64,000 nt of DNA from NCBI GenBank assembly GCA_029215795.1, contig JARDYH010000004.1, forward strand, positions 31,066,001-31,130,000. The letters are read 5' to 3'. Made by a program: the position numbers and the translations under genes. This stretch comes from Anniella stebbinsi. Its lineage: Eukaryota; Chordata; Lepidosauria; Squamata; Anniellidae. The notes beneath the pieces were generated by a model. The model did no database searches. It was not told the origin of the DNA and was given only the letters and a program-made list of their open reading frames with translations. Position 1 is the first letter of the stretch. Each line of letters starts with the position of its first letter. Below, piece by piece: positions 1 to 11,205 of this stretch.

Positions 1-130
1 AAAAGATGTTCCCAAATAATTTGAGAGTAATTTGAGGTTCAAAACTTTTGCTTGCATAATTGTGTCACTGCCAATGCAGATCCACAGAAAGTAGATTTGC
101 GGTGCCATCCCATGCATGTGTACCGGAAGT

Positions 131-230
131 AAGTCCAACTGAATTCAGTGGGTCTTGCTCCCAGGAAGAAATGTTTAGGACTGCAGCTTTAATGGGCACA
201 ATCCAACTCTATGCATGCGCAGCAGCTGGG
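131..230. repeat. Short interspersed repeat, AATGGGACTT family, degraded copy
   Basis: The stretch reads like the family seen more clearly near 10.3, 10.9 and 46.6 kb: a CAGTGGG(A)CTT block, a spacer resembling TTCTGAGTAAA, then an AGGACTGCAGCTTT-like end. The class is not recognised. It is called only by similarity to the other copies in this window. Confidence 0.4.
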
Positions 231-394
231 GCAGGATGCATTTATCTTGACAACAATATACTCTGAATATTGCTGAGCATCATTATGACATGGAGGAGAG
301 AGCAGGAAAGGCAGACTGTATCCCAGTCCTCATCCCCAAGAACTGGTTGGTTCTTTTCAAACTCGATCTACTAGCGCACAGCCCAAAATGGTGG

Positions 395-500
395 CTGGGC
401 TGTTTCAGCTTTCCCCAACCTGGGGTGCTCCAGATGTTTGGGACTACAATTCCGAGCATTCCTGATTATTGGTCATGATGTTTGGAAATGGTGGGGCATG
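395..500. repeat. Interspersed repeat with ACTACAAYTCCC motif
   Basis: This is a copy of a dispersed family with a CAGATGTTTGG block followed by ACTACAATTCCGAGCATT at 443-460. The motif resembles the ZNF143/THAP11 site. Related copies lie near 8.3, 27.5, 33.4 and 56.3 kb. Ends and class are not resolved. Confidence 0.5.
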
Positions 501-719
501 AAGTCCAAAATATTGGGTGGGGGGTACAGGTTGGGGAAGGCTGGGCTGGTGCCTTTGTTATTTCCATATGCAATTCCCCATCTAATAGGGATACCCACAA
601 GGAAATGTGCTTCCATGCACAGATGGGCCCTACCATCATTACTTTTTGCTTCTTGTATTACTATACTGACATTCTTATGCATACCCAGTTGAGTTACAGA
701 TATGAAGACAAACTATACC

Positions 720-885
720 TAGGGTTGTTCAGATATTGTTAAACCAGTTCCGACTATGTTTCAAGGATTTTCAGGCATCTTTCATTCCGTAGCCCGCTCT
801 TTGCCAGAATTGGATTGTGTTGATACAATAATTTCATCCCTGTTGGCAAATGTGAATTAGCACAAGTGCACAAATGCAATCCTTG

Positions 886-923
<38 letters not shown>

Positions 924-1041
924 CGCAAGTATGCGGAATCTATGTGACTTGGAAAAAGCCAGTCCGCTGAACAATCCACAGGTTGGATTTATAGAAATCC
1001 CAACTCATTTGAATCCATTGAGGATTTCTCCGACATCCCTA
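720..1041. mobile_element. Small non-autonomous hAT element
   Basis: The element starts TAGGGTTGTTCAG and ends CGACATCCCTA, so its termini are imperfect inverted repeats of the form shared by many copies here. It is flanked by ACTATACC (712-719) and ACTACACC (1042-1049), an 8-bp target-site duplication with one mismatch. An 8-bp duplication with TAGGG ends is typical of hAT transposons. It is 322 bp long, has no coding capacity and contains a (TA)n tract. It would depend on a transposase supplied elsewhere. Confidence 0.75.
893..920. repeat. (TA)n microsatellite
   Basis: About 14 uninterrupted TA units, lying inside the small hAT element. Confidence 0.95.
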
Positions 1042-1049
1042 ACTACACC

Positions 1050-1960
1050 TTTATCCTTTTAAATATACTCTTATTGTCCTGTTTAGGAAGTTATTATGTT
1101 TTTACACCCATGTTCAGAATAATGTAGTTGAAATAAACCTTGGAATAAAAGAGAAGGAAAACCAAGTAACCAGGGAAAAAAGTTGGCTTAAGTGGTTTGG
1201 CAGATAGATGTTGCTGTGTAGAGAAAGAAAGGCTAGATCTCTACTATTGCTTTATAGCATTATTGAAGTACACTGATAACTGGTGAGACACAATCCATAT
1301 TCCATATACCATGTTCGTAGTGTTGTTTCCTGCTTTTTATTCCAAATTCGTAATGATTTGACACAATGATTGGCCAAAGAGAGCAAGAGGTCTGTTAAAA
1401 CAGAATGATTTTAGTCAACATACTCTTTCGCATGTGATTGCTCAAGGAGGGTAAACACCATTCAGTGAAATATGCAACATGCTGTTAAGTAAGAAGTCCA
1501 AGTCCAAGACATTTTGATGCTTAAGACAAAGCATTCCTCCTGCAGCTAGGGTTAACACTTTTTTTAAAAAAAAAGTCTTGCTGCACCATTCAAACTCTAG
1601 TTCCTGCATTAATCTGTCTGTTCTCATAGTGCTGCCTAGAGCTGGTCACTTCACCACTGCTGCTTGACAGGCTTGGCCTTATAAATAAGGGCCAAAATAT
1701 ACATTACTTTAAATGTTTGTCTAGCATTTAAAAGTTTCCCCCTTTTTAAAGTCTAGAATAGGTGTAGGGGTGCAATCTGGATCGTAACCCCCCCTACCCC
1801 CCCCACTGGATCCCAATCCAGATGGTGGGCTCTGTGCCACTACCAGAGTAAAATATTTGTAAAAGACATAGATGCTAGACACTTATTAAACTAATGTCTG
1901 TTTTGGCCCTACGTGAAAGTGGGAGTGCAGGCATCCAGCTCTACACTGTGTATGATTGCT
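1050..1960. other. No recognised feature
   Basis: Unique-looking AT-rich sequence. The only frame near 180 bp (minus, 1442-1627) has no recognisable protein character and spans a poly-T/A run. Confidence 0.6.
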
Positions 1961-1965
1961 CAGGC

Positions 1966-2032
1966 AGGAGTCCCCTTGAGTTCAATGGGACTTATTCCCA
2001 AGTAAATGGGCATAGGATTTCAATCTTAGGAT
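1966..2032. repeat. Short interspersed repeat, AATGGGACTT family
   Basis: Contains TTCAATGGGACTTATTCC followed by an AAGTAAATGGGCATAGGAT-like end. This matches the copies at 10.3, 10.9, 14.4 and 46.6 kb. Confidence 0.55.
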
Positions 2033-2039
2033 AAATTCA

Positions 2040-3100
2040 AAATGATCACCAAAATGATGGTTTGGAGGATTGGGAATGAAACACAGGCTCAAATATTGCA
2101 TCCTCCTCCTTTCTCTACTCACTTTTATTCTGTAGATTAATGAGAGACTTCTTCATTTAATCAGCAGTAGTGGTGGTGGTACAGATGACCATGCATTGAA
2201 AGAACACCTGATGGGGCCCATGGGGATGCTCATTCTAGCCCTACTGCTGACATACCCTGGTGACCATCCCACCACCACCTTCATATTTGGAACCCTTTGG
2301 AAAGTATACCTGTAGAGCTCCTTCATACAAGGGAGAAATCTGACTGGGCCAAGTTACCCTCCTCCCTCATGTGGAGAAGCTACATACACACATAGAGCCC
2401 CTTCCAATGCACTTTAAAGCCATGGGTGGTATGGGACATAGTTGCTGGATGTGTCAGCAGCTGGGGGTGGGACCAGCCCATGCAGCCCCATGATCCCCTC
2501 ACATATGCTTTCAATATGTGGGGTGAATGTCCCACCCTCATCCCCAGTGAGACCTTCATCAGAATTGCAAACCATAATTTTCTATCTTGGGTTGCACTAC
2601 TGACTTGGAAGGCTCACTCACATCATAATTTGCTGATTGTGGCATAACAGCGAACTATGGTTTAATTAAACCATGAGGTAATCTATTAAGCCATGCATGA
2701 GCAGGGAGGAAGAAGTCCAGGGAGTGGATGGAGAATTGCCTGAATGAAGCCCAAGGCTGCACTCCTAAACCCACTTAGCCAAGAGAAAGTTGGAATGGAT
2801 GAATCTTATCAAGTTCAATTCTGCTCTGTTTCTCATTTTTATTTTATCCCATTCCTGCATTAGGTTGTGAATCTTCCCCTGCACCATGCACATTTCTCCT
2901 AAGATATCCATTTTTGTATACAGTTCTCTAATGTATACATTATTTCAAGTGATATCGCCTTATATAATACATTTTTGTGAGCATCTTCCTTAACATACAT
3001 ATTTTTGTTTTGCAGATTGCATGGCAAAATGTGTGTAGGTTCAGAAGATGCGAATCTGGTGAGTTTGTATCAAAATGTGAACCGAATAATTTCTCACTCT
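2040..3100. other. No recognised feature
   Basis: Mixed-composition sequence. A 73-codon frame at 2426-2647 has no family signature and no splice context I can support. Confidence 0.55.
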
Positions 3101-3106
3101 TCCCTA

Positions 3107-3150
3107 GGAGTAAATCCCATTGAAATTAGTGGGGCTTCCTTCTGAGTATG
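3107..3150. repeat. Short interspersed repeat, AATGGGACTT family, fragment
   Basis: Contains GGAGTAAATCCCATTGAA and then a GGGCTTCCTTCTGAGTA-like stretch, which matches the better copies elsewhere in the window. Confidence 0.5.
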
Positions 3151-3566
3151 CATGTTTAGAATTGTTGTCAATCTTTACAGGCAATATTCAAATTAATAAT
3201 TTTGCTTTTAATTCAATGAGACTTTCCATACAGGAAGAAAAGCTGTGTTCACTGTCATGTGAGAATATTGCAGGACTGTCTAGTTTGCTGAGATTACACA
3301 TGTCTGGGAGCCTTGCTGCAATGTCCCTTTTCTGACCCCTGAGTGAACTGTAAGACCAGAAGACGAGCAAGCCTATGCAAGCAATTCTTACACATCTAAG
3401 GATTCGGTGACAGCCAGTACATCACCTGACAGTTAGGCAATAATAATAATAAAAAACAATGAAGGCAAAGCTTTTTCAGCCTATATTGTATTGTATTTTA
3501 ATAAAATTTCAGGTTTTTATCTTGAAGTCCAACCAATAGAGTGGCTTTGGCATGTTTCAACCAACT

Positions 3567-3568
<2 letters not shown>

Positions 3569-3598
<30 letters not shown>
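3569..3598. repeat. (CA)n microsatellite
   Basis: About 15 uninterrupted AC units. Confidence 0.95.
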
Positions 3599-3599
<1 letters not shown>

Positions 3600-3601
<2 letters not shown>

Positions 3602-4260
3602 AATTGTTTTTCTCAGTTAATGTTTCTGTTTTTCTCAGTTAATGTATTCCATTTGGTCATGTGACTAATGTCACAGAAGGAATTTTGAAGTATAAGTTCC
3701 CATCTGCAGATACAAAATAATGAACAACAAAGCCAGCTTAAAGGGAAAGAGAAAAGGCAAGGTGTGCTTTCAACCTTGATCCCTTCAACTGGGACCACAA
3801 TGGAAGGAACAGCACATGGCTTAACACTTTGGGGACACATGTAGGGAAACAACAGTCCTCATCATGTGGTCTCTGGCTGAGCAAAGTATCCACGTGTCTG
3901 AGTATTACAATCATGTAACAAAAACTAAGGCTAGTTAGTTGGTTGCAGTGTTTTGCTATACAGTGCTTATGCTTGCCTGGTTTTTGTTAGCTAATCCTTG
4001 TTTACATGGTTGAAAGTTAGATACAGCAGTAGCAATGGATATCGCTCCCTCATCCAATCTAAATATGGTAAGGACTGGCCCTTAAAATGAATCGCTGACC
4101 ACAGTTCAGTCTATATTTCTAGTCCTGAGTTGAGTACTCTCAATCAAACATTTTTAGCATGAAAAGAAGGGGGGCAGAGCTCAAAGGTTTCCTAAGCTTC
4201 AGTTTTTGTTTGAAAAATAGCCCTTCTGCTTCGTAGCAACCACTTCCTCACACAACCAAT
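3600..4260. other. No recognised feature
   Basis: No open frame with protein character and no repeat recognised. There is only a short local duplication of a TTTTTCTCAGTTAATGT block near 3607-3645. Confidence 0.5.
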
Positions 4261-4270
4261 CAGATCTGGT

Positions 4271-4510
4271 GTATGGCCAATTTGGATGGCTTTGAAAAAA
4301 GGGCGGGTGGATAAATTCCTGGAGGAGAAAGCTAAGCATGGCTACTAGCCCTGATGGTCATGTGCTACCACCACTATCCGAGAGTGCTGTCGCACTGTGT
4401 CCTGCTTTGTTGGTCTCTAGCTGACAGCTAGTTGACCTCTGTGCGAACAAAGTTCTGGACTAGATGGACCCTTGGTCTGATCCAGCATGGCACTTCTTAT
4501 GTTCTTATGA
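4271..4510 (+). mobile_element. CR1/L3-like LINE 3' end
   Basis: Begins with the coding remnant AATTTGGATGGCTTTGA (the NLxGF segment at the end of ORF2), then AAATTCCTGGAGGAGAAAG. It ends with the family 3' tail: CTGGACTAGATGGACCC, CTTGGTCTGATCCAGCA and a short (TTCTTATG) octamer run. The copy at 47.5-48.1 kb on the same strand is longer and shows the same order. It is a 5'-truncated, dead LINE insertion. Confidence 0.8.
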
Positions 4511-5790
4511 CAACAACTTCAGCCCTATTTGGGCGTTATCCTTCATACAATTAACCATACTTGCATGAAAATGGAAGAGGCTAGGGCGTGGGCGCGGGCA
4601 CCTAATAAAGGCTGCCTCGCTCCACCCCCAGCTGATGGTGCCACTGCTCAACAGCCAATGGCTTGTGGGCACGTCTCCCCTCCACCCCCCTCCCGCAACT
4701 GCCTCCCCATGACAATGCATGCAGGACGCGGGGAAAGGGCGTATCCAGCTGCACTCACTGTCCCTGCCCCCAGCATCCACATGTTGGAGGGTATGTCTAT
4801 AGCATGGAGCCTTCTGCACATGTATAGGTTACCATCCCCCATGATTAATAATTCTGCAAGATCAGGGTGCTATATTTTGGGGGAAGCATATGTGCCCAGA
4901 ACAGAATCCCTGCTACAGATGTGCCCCATAAATGCATGGGGGTGGGGCTGAGGGAGGATGGGGGAGTTGCTGCTGGTGGAGATACAATGATAGGGATGGG
5001 ACCAGTGGGCATGGTCCCCCTCATGCGATTTTTAAAGGTGAATTTTAAGAGGTTGGATGGATTTTAGGAAGTTTTTAACTTAGCCATTTGCATCCACTTG
5101 ACATGAGGAATATACTGCTCACACTGCTGTTTCCTGAAAGCAGGATTATTCCGTGGCATAGCTCCACATCTGACGAAGCAGCTGAGAAGCCGCATGAGTC
5201 TTGTTTGCAAAAGAAAACATAAATTTTGTGTCAAGTCTGCCATTTCTTTCTTTCTGGATATTTTCTGTGGCTGATGCCGAATTTGGAAGTAGATCACAGA
5301 AGGAAGTGTAGAAACTGAGGTCAACTGCCCTTGGAACCTGTTTGTGACTAATACATTAATGAGTTTCTTTGGGGGAAATCCAAAACCATTTTCATGTCTA
5401 CACCTGAGCATCATCAGACTGCAGCAGAAAGCTGAGCACCTTCAAAGCAGATAACTTTTCACATGTTTTTTTTTTAAAAAAAAACTTGCAGCACATTAAA
5501 CTTTTATGCTTGAAAAGTAATGGCACTGAGTGACATCTATTATACGTGCAGCCAATGTAATGTTGGCTACAGACAGGAAGTAATTGCCCATCAAAAGAAC
5601 TTATTATTATTGAAAAGCTTTTCTAAAACACTTAAGGGTATTGGTATCATGCTTGAAATATTTTATGTAGACAGTTTCTCCTGACCTCTCCACTCCCCAA
5701 GTCCATCAAACCAGAGCCAGGGCCTTTATGCTTACCCCTACAACATCTGGGTTACTCCTGTACCATCATTTTAAAGCTCTGAATAATGTC
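4511..5790. other. No supported gene; GC-richer unique sequence
   Basis: Overlapping open frames lie at 4529-4951 (plus, 140 codons), 4505-4819 (minus) and 5064-5414 (minus). They overlap on opposite strands, are proline/cysteine-rich without domain character, and match no family I know. I read them as chance frames. 5160-5240 weakly resembles a LINE/SINE tail. Confidence 0.5.
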
Positions 5791-5802
5791 TTAGGGCCCA
5801 TC

Positions 5803-5859
5803 AGACAAACAAACAAACAAACAAGGAAGGAAGGAAGGAAGGAAGGAAGGAAGGAAGGA
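5803..5859. repeat. (ACAA)n followed by (AAGG)n microsatellites
   Basis: About five ACAA units run directly into about nine AAGG units. The preceding bases resemble an L2 tail on the plus strand (TTTAAAGCTCTGAATAA, GGGCCC), so this may be the simple-sequence tail of an old LINE. Confidence 0.9.
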
Positions 5860-6273
5860 CAGAAAATCATCGTTGGTTTTTTCTTTTTGGTGGACATTCC
5901 TTGGAAAACAAGAGACTGCTTTGTACTTTACACCATAGATGTTGAAACTTAGGCCTATGGGCAAAATGTAGAATCCCTGGGATCCCACTCTGTCCCCCTG
6001 GGATTCACCAACCCCTTCCCCTGGCCCCACTCTTTCCCTTGACTGCCAATCATTTTATTGTTTCTGGGCTTTAGCTCAGTTTTATTACCGTTCTAGAAGG
6101 TTGAAACAACTCTCCTAAGGCATAGTTATTGACAGTAAGAGCTTTTAGTGAAAATATGCTGGCATTATTTTGTATTGTGGCCCAACCTCTTTTCCATTGG
6201 TTCCACCCCTTTTGCTTTCATTTTGCCTGCCACTGGAATGCAGCTCCTGAGAGCTTTTCTGAAAATTAAATTG

Positions 6274-6581
6274 TAGGCTGACCATCTGAAAAGGAGGACA
6301 GGGCTCATATAACTTTAACAGTTGTAGAGAAAAGAGAATTTCAGCAGGTGTCATTTGTATGCAATTAGTTCCTGGTAAAATTCCCTCTTCATCACAACTG
6401 TTAAAGGTGCAGGCACTATACTAGAGTGACCATATACAAAAGAAGGCAGGGCTCTGCAACTTTAACTGTTGTGATGAAGAGGGAATTTCATTGCGTACAA
6501 ATGACACTGGCTGAAATTCCCTTTTCTCTACAACTGTTAAAGTTATATGAGCCCTGTCCTCCTTTTCAGATGGTCAGCCTA
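6274..6581. mobile_element. Foldback MITE dimer (TAGGGTGACC family, hAT-like)
   Basis: The two ends are inverted: TAGGCTGACCATCTG at the left and CAGATGGTCAGCCTA at the right. The arms continue inward through CTTTAACAGTTGTAGAG and its complement. The flanks are TTAAATTG and ATAAATTG, an 8-bp duplication with one mismatch if the right end is set one base in. The interior is two monomers head to head, with an internal TAGAGTGACC end near 6423 joined to GCACTATAC. The junction is the same as in the 61.1-kb dimer, read in the opposite orientation. No coding capacity. Confidence 0.75.
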
Positions 6582-6651
6582 TAAATTGGCCTTCATGCAG
6601 AAAGTGGCTTGACACCCCTGCTTTAGCCATAGTGCTTGTGGGTGGACCACT

Positions 6652-7277
6652 ATTCAGGTGCATTTCTATACCACCCAATAGCCAGAGCACTCTGGGTGGT
6701 TTACAAAAATTAAAACCATAAAAAAACATTCAAAATATAAAACAACAGTGTAAAAACACAATTTAAAATACAGTATAAAAGCACAACCAGGATAAAAACT
6801 GAGCAGCCATGCAGAAATTAATACAGATTTAAAATACAAATTTAAACAGCAAGGTTAAAAATCAAACTGCAGAACTGCTAAAATATGGGGAGAATAAAAA
6901 GATCTTCACCTGGAGTCTAAAGGAGTATAATGTAGATGCCAGGCGAACCTCTCCGGGGAGTTCATTCCACAGCCGGGGTGCCACAGTAGAGAAGGCCCTC
7001 CTCCTGGTAGCCACTTGCCACATTTGCTTTGGCAGGGGCTCACAGAGAAGGGCCCCAAGGACAATCTTAGGGTCCAGACAGGTATATATGGGAGGAGGCG
7101 GTCCTTCAGATAACCTGGCCCCAAGCCATTTAGGTCTTTGAATGTTAATACCAGCCCTTTGAATCAAGCCCGGACCTGGACCGGCAGCCAGTGAAGCTGG
7201 AAAAGGACTGGCATAATGTGGTCTCATTGGCCAGTCCCCGTTAACTGTCTGGCTGCCCTGTTTTGTACCAGTTAAAG
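6652..7277 (-). mobile_element. L2-type LINE, 3' part
   Basis: Read on the minus strand, this is the end of an L2 ORF2 followed by the 3' untranslated tail. The remnant frame (7227-6862) carries the C-terminal signature ending AFSTVAPRLWNELPGEVR and then LYSFRLQVKIFLF. The tail contains the complement of TTTCTATACCACCCAATAG, which recurs as stray tips at 23.9, 29.3, 34.1 and 58.1 kb. The copy is 5'-truncated and lacks endonuclease and reverse transcriptase. Confidence 0.85.
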
Positions 7278-7383
7278 TTAAGGACCTGATCCTTTAGGGG
7301 GCATACTGTTACCTATGAGCATCACATGTTGGGGATGAAGACCAGGATAAAACAAGCTATGTGGTGCATGTATTATGCATGAT

Positions 7384-7750
7384 TAGGATGTGTGACTATT
7401 TCGTTTTTGCTCACAAAACGTGCATGCATGCCCTGTTTGCAAATACAAATACAATCCCAAGTACAAGCACATGCCAGTCAAAAATGTTTGCAAATTACTG
7501 AACATGTGCTTTCATTTGATTTCCACAAATTTCTTAAATTTACGCCAGTTTCACCCCTAAACTGAATCAGCCCTGCTTTAATCTATGGAGGAAATTTAGG
7601 AAATTTGGGCAAATCGAATGCGACTTTCACATTTGATTGATGCTCCATTTGCACAAGTTCTCCATTCATGCAGAGCAAGCAGGGATCACAAATGTGTGCT
7701 GGAATCAGGCACAGGACTAGTGGCAAACTGATGTTGTTTGCCCATCACTA
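7384..7750. mobile_element. Degraded hAT-like fragment
   Basis: The left end reads TAGGATGTGTGAC and the right end GTTTGCCCATCACTA. The interior shares the block CATGCAGAGCAAGCAGG with CATGCAAAACAAGCAGA at 44.4 kb. No clean target-site duplication was found, so the ends are uncertain. Confidence 0.4.
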
Positions 7751-8200
7751 GGGATGAAGAATACCTAATTGCACCTGGTGTGGGGGTTGATGATGTCTCT
7801 GACTGCTTCCCCACTAACTACTGTTAGCTACTCCACAGGAACAGTGACTGCACTATGCAGCCTGCTACAGTTTCATCCCACCCCTGACTCAGCCACTCCC
7901 ATGATACATTTTGGTCATCAGATTTGTTGCCTGAGATAAAAAAAATTGCTGCCACACCTGTGGGAAAGAGGGAGGTCCTATGTGGATTTTTTTTTGTATC
8001 AGACATTGAGGTATCTTGGGGTGCCTCTGGTTAAGAAAGAATGAACAAAGGCTGGCTTAACAGTGAAACATCCAAGACTGGGATAGCAGAGATATTTGTT
8101 GCGCCTGCATATTACCTTTCCACCAAGGTAACTATACGGCTTACCATTTAAAATGCTAGAACAACAACAAAAAAGAGTTACAAAATCTTAAACGCACATG

Positions 8201-8221
8201 CACACACACACACACACACAC
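8201..8221. repeat. (CA)n microsatellite
   Basis: About ten CA units. Confidence 0.9.
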
Positions 8222-8269
8222 CACATTTCTCTTAGAGCTTTATTGGTCTCTTCCAGAGCTGATGGCCTA

Positions 8270-8380
8270 GGTCAGCCATTGTCAATCTGGGGCAATGTCG
8301 ATGTGCTGACTACAACTCTCATCATTCCTATGCTGACTGGAGGTGATAAGAGATGTAATCCAATACATTTGAAGGGCACT
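8270..8380. repeat. Interspersed repeat with ACTACAACTCYC motif
   Basis: Contains ACTACAACTCTCATCATT at 8309-8326, then a diverged inverted half (GATGTAATCCAATACATT). It belongs to the family also seen at 0.4, 27.5, 33.4 and 56.3 kb. Confidence 0.5.
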
Positions 8381-8639
8381 AGTTTAGGGAAGGCTCCCTT
8401 GGGGTGTCCTCTTCTACTTTCCCCTAAGGATGCACAGATGTTAAGTACCTCCAAAGAAGGTGGGTGAGAGGCTGCCCTTGTATTTCTCGGGCCATTGATA
8501 GGATGTGTTCCTCAGCCTGGACTTCACCTCTTCTGTCTTTTATCAGCCATTTTAATGGATTTTAAAGGAGACAAACTAGGTTGAATTAAGAAAAAAAAGA
8601 TTGTTGTATGAACATATGAACCAGAACCATGTTTGTGGC

Positions 8640-9170
8640 TTCGCTTTGAGCTGAAGTGTCTTATCGTATCCTAACCCAGTGTTCTTCTGTTTACTGAAGC
8701 TCCTTGAACTGTTTGCTCCTTGAATAAGCACAGAAAATAGAGAATATGGCTGGGAAAATAATAATGAAGCAAATGAGCCTTAAATGGCTGATTTGGGCCC
8801 TTGGCTGGTGAATTTTTCAAGGCCTTCTAGTTCCAAAGAAGGGCACTGTCCATGCAGTGTTTAATTGAAGGGTAAATTGTCACCATGCCAGCCTTTTGAA
8901 TGATGGATAGCTGATCTGCATTTCAGCCTCTCATGCCTCCCTACTGGACTTGGGCAGGGAGTGAAGGAGGGTGTGTGAGCGAGATGAGGTGGAGGTGGGG
9001 GAAAGAGCTGGAGAAAAGAGATGAATTCTCCTGGGCCCGTTCCATGGAATCTTAATAATGTGCTAAGTTATTGTGCAGTGAAGGAATGCAATTAGCACAG
9101 CGGCCAAAATCCTCCTCCAGCAGGTCATTACTGCATTAGTAAATGGAGGCTGTTAAAGTGTCCGCCATCC
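8640..9170. promoter_or_regulatory. Candidate conserved non-coding element
   Basis: A repeat-free stretch with balanced composition and no coding frame. It includes AATCTTAATAATGTGCTAAG, GAATGCAATTAGCAC and GCATTAGTAAATGG, AT-rich homeodomain-like strings typical of developmental enhancers. This is judged by texture only; cross-species alignment is what would decide it. Confidence 0.3.
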
Positions 9171-9960
9171 CTAAACATACCAGAGAGGCCGCCAGCCCAA
9201 CAGGACTCAGGATTGATGAGAAAACTCCCACTGCTCCCTCGCTCACTCCACTTTTCATTATTGCTTTTCTGATCATGCCTACGACCACATCTTTTTTTCT
9301 TTCCTCACTTCACCCTCCCAGCGTATGTTCTACATCCTTTCCCAAGAGGCTGTTACCGAAAATCAAGTCTCAACCCACAGAGAGGAATCAGCAGCATACA
9401 GGAAAGCAACTTCCAGCTGTGGAAAACAAAACAAAAAGCAACCACCACGGACGGCAGTGGGCTTTGCTGCACAGAGAGCCATGGGGGAGATACACCCACC
9501 CAGTTCCCCATAGAACAATTCATTGATTCCCCTGTGCATGGACTGTGAGGATTCCCGTATGATCATCAGACACATGAGTTATGTGAGAACACCCATGAAG
9601 TGAATGGAACAAAATCAAAGACCCACCAGTTACTGATTTTATATTCTTCAGGAGAAAAAGCAAACAAATAAGCATTCTGAAGAAGAAATGCAAAATCTGC
9701 AAAGTACCAACAGATCCTAAATCTACTTTAGGGAAACAAAATGAAATAAAAAGAAAAAGAAAACATCCTATGCAGTTACCAGAAATTTGCATGTATTCAT
9801 TTTTTTTTAAAAAAAGGATGCAAACTTTAGTTGATCCACTTTAATTATCAGATGTTTTAAAGGTGCATTCTCGAACTTTATCCATAGACCTATATAAACA
9901 CATTTTGACATTCAAAATTTCATCAGATTTGCACTGCAGCTGGAAGGGACCTTTATATTT
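9170..9960. other. No supported gene
   Basis: Overlapping frames at 9143-9526 (plus, 127 codons), 9363-9575 (minus) and 9520-9792 (minus) are low-complexity, compete with each other and show no domain. I do not call them. Confidence 0.5.
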
Positions 9961-9973
9961 AGCTTCTGTAGAA

Positions 9974-10012
9974 GTGTGTGTGTGTGTGTGTGTGTGTGTG
10001 CGGGGGGGGGGG
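9974..10012. repeat. (TG)n microsatellite followed by a G run
   Basis: About 13 TG units, then C and about 11 consecutive G residues. Confidence 0.95.
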
Positions 10013-10267
10013 TATGATTTCTGTAAAATTTCAGGAAATCAGAAGGTACAATTTGTGGACTAAATTACTACCCCCCAGCATTTCCACTATAACTGGAATC
10101 CTGAGCTAATGAGACTTGTGTGTTGCCAGTTCATACATTCTGTTTTCCTTCATCTTTAAAAAGACATATGTGAAACACTTTACTCATTTATTTGATTGGT
10201 ACCTTGCCTTTCTCTCAAAAATGGCACTAAGCCCCAATTATTTCAAGTAAATGTGTTTACGACTTCA

Positions 10268-10362
10268 GCCTCATTTTGCAACACCATGCATTTCTACTCA
10301 GAAGTAAATCCCAGTGTTCAATGGGACTTACTTCGAGGTAAATGTGTACAGGATTGTAGCTT
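10268..10362. repeat. Short interspersed repeat, AATGGGACTT family
   Basis: Contains CAGAAGTAAATCCCAGTG, TTCAATGGGACTTACTTC and GTACAGGATTGTAGC in order. This is one of the best-preserved copies. The first and second halves are partly inverted, so it is weakly palindromic. Confidence 0.6.
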
Positions 10363-10863
10363 TAATTGATTATTTCCTTCAAAGGGGACAATCTCATAAA
10401 GGATTCCACCCAAATAGACTAGATCTAGTTGTGGGTTACATAAATCAATGAGGGCAATTAGGAAACCATTACAAAATAGTCCAAATCTAGGATGAGTCTC
10501 CCACTGAAGGACTCTTGAGAAGTATAAAATTAGCTCTTTTGAGAAACTATCCACTTATGTTGATGACTAAGCAGGAGGCATGCTCTTTTTTAAATTATGT
10601 GATCCTGTTGTCTAATTAATGTTTTAATTAACATTGTAATTAATTTCTTTTATGCTTCCTTCCTCTTGAAGTTCACATCTTCAGGGTTTGTGAGCATGGC
10701 ATCATCCTAATCCATTTATAGTTGCCTGTACGTATATCTGATGGATCTCTGTAGTATATGAAGCTTGGCCTTTAGGCCACCAAATGCCTTTGTGAGTACC
10801 AAATATGTTCTTAAGAACACAATTTCTGTTATTAAAATGTTATTGTGCAGTGCAAACTTGTGC

Positions 10864-10925
10864 ACACTTACCTTGGAGTAAATCCATTGAACACAATGGG
10901 ACTTATTTCTAAGTATATATACTGA
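10864..10925. repeat. Short interspersed repeat, AATGGGACTT family
   Basis: Contains TTGGAGTAAATCCATTG and AACACAATGGGACTTATT, then a decayed TCTAAGTATATA end. Same family as the 10.3-kb copy. Confidence 0.55.
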
Positions 10926-11205
10926 TAGATAAGTATTGGTAGATAAGGAAATCCCATTGCATTCCATTAGTGAAGAAGAGAAGCATTGCATTCCAGACCA
11001 CTATTTTTACTCGTACTACTAATTTTATACTTTTATTATTATTATTATTTAGCAGCAACAGGTTTTTTGGGCTCTGTGCAGTTTATAAAAGTGGTACTGT
11101 ACTAGCTCAGCCCACATCAATACTGCTATAGTCGGATAATTCTAATACCTGCCACACTGAAGCTAGAGAGATACATTACACTCACCAACTACAACCAAAG
11201 AAAGG

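Noticed and set aside
4529..4951. 140-codon open frame on the plus strand
   Set aside because: It overlaps a 104-codon frame on the opposite strand, is low in protein-like composition, has no domain and sits in GC-richer non-coding DNA. Treated as a chance frame.
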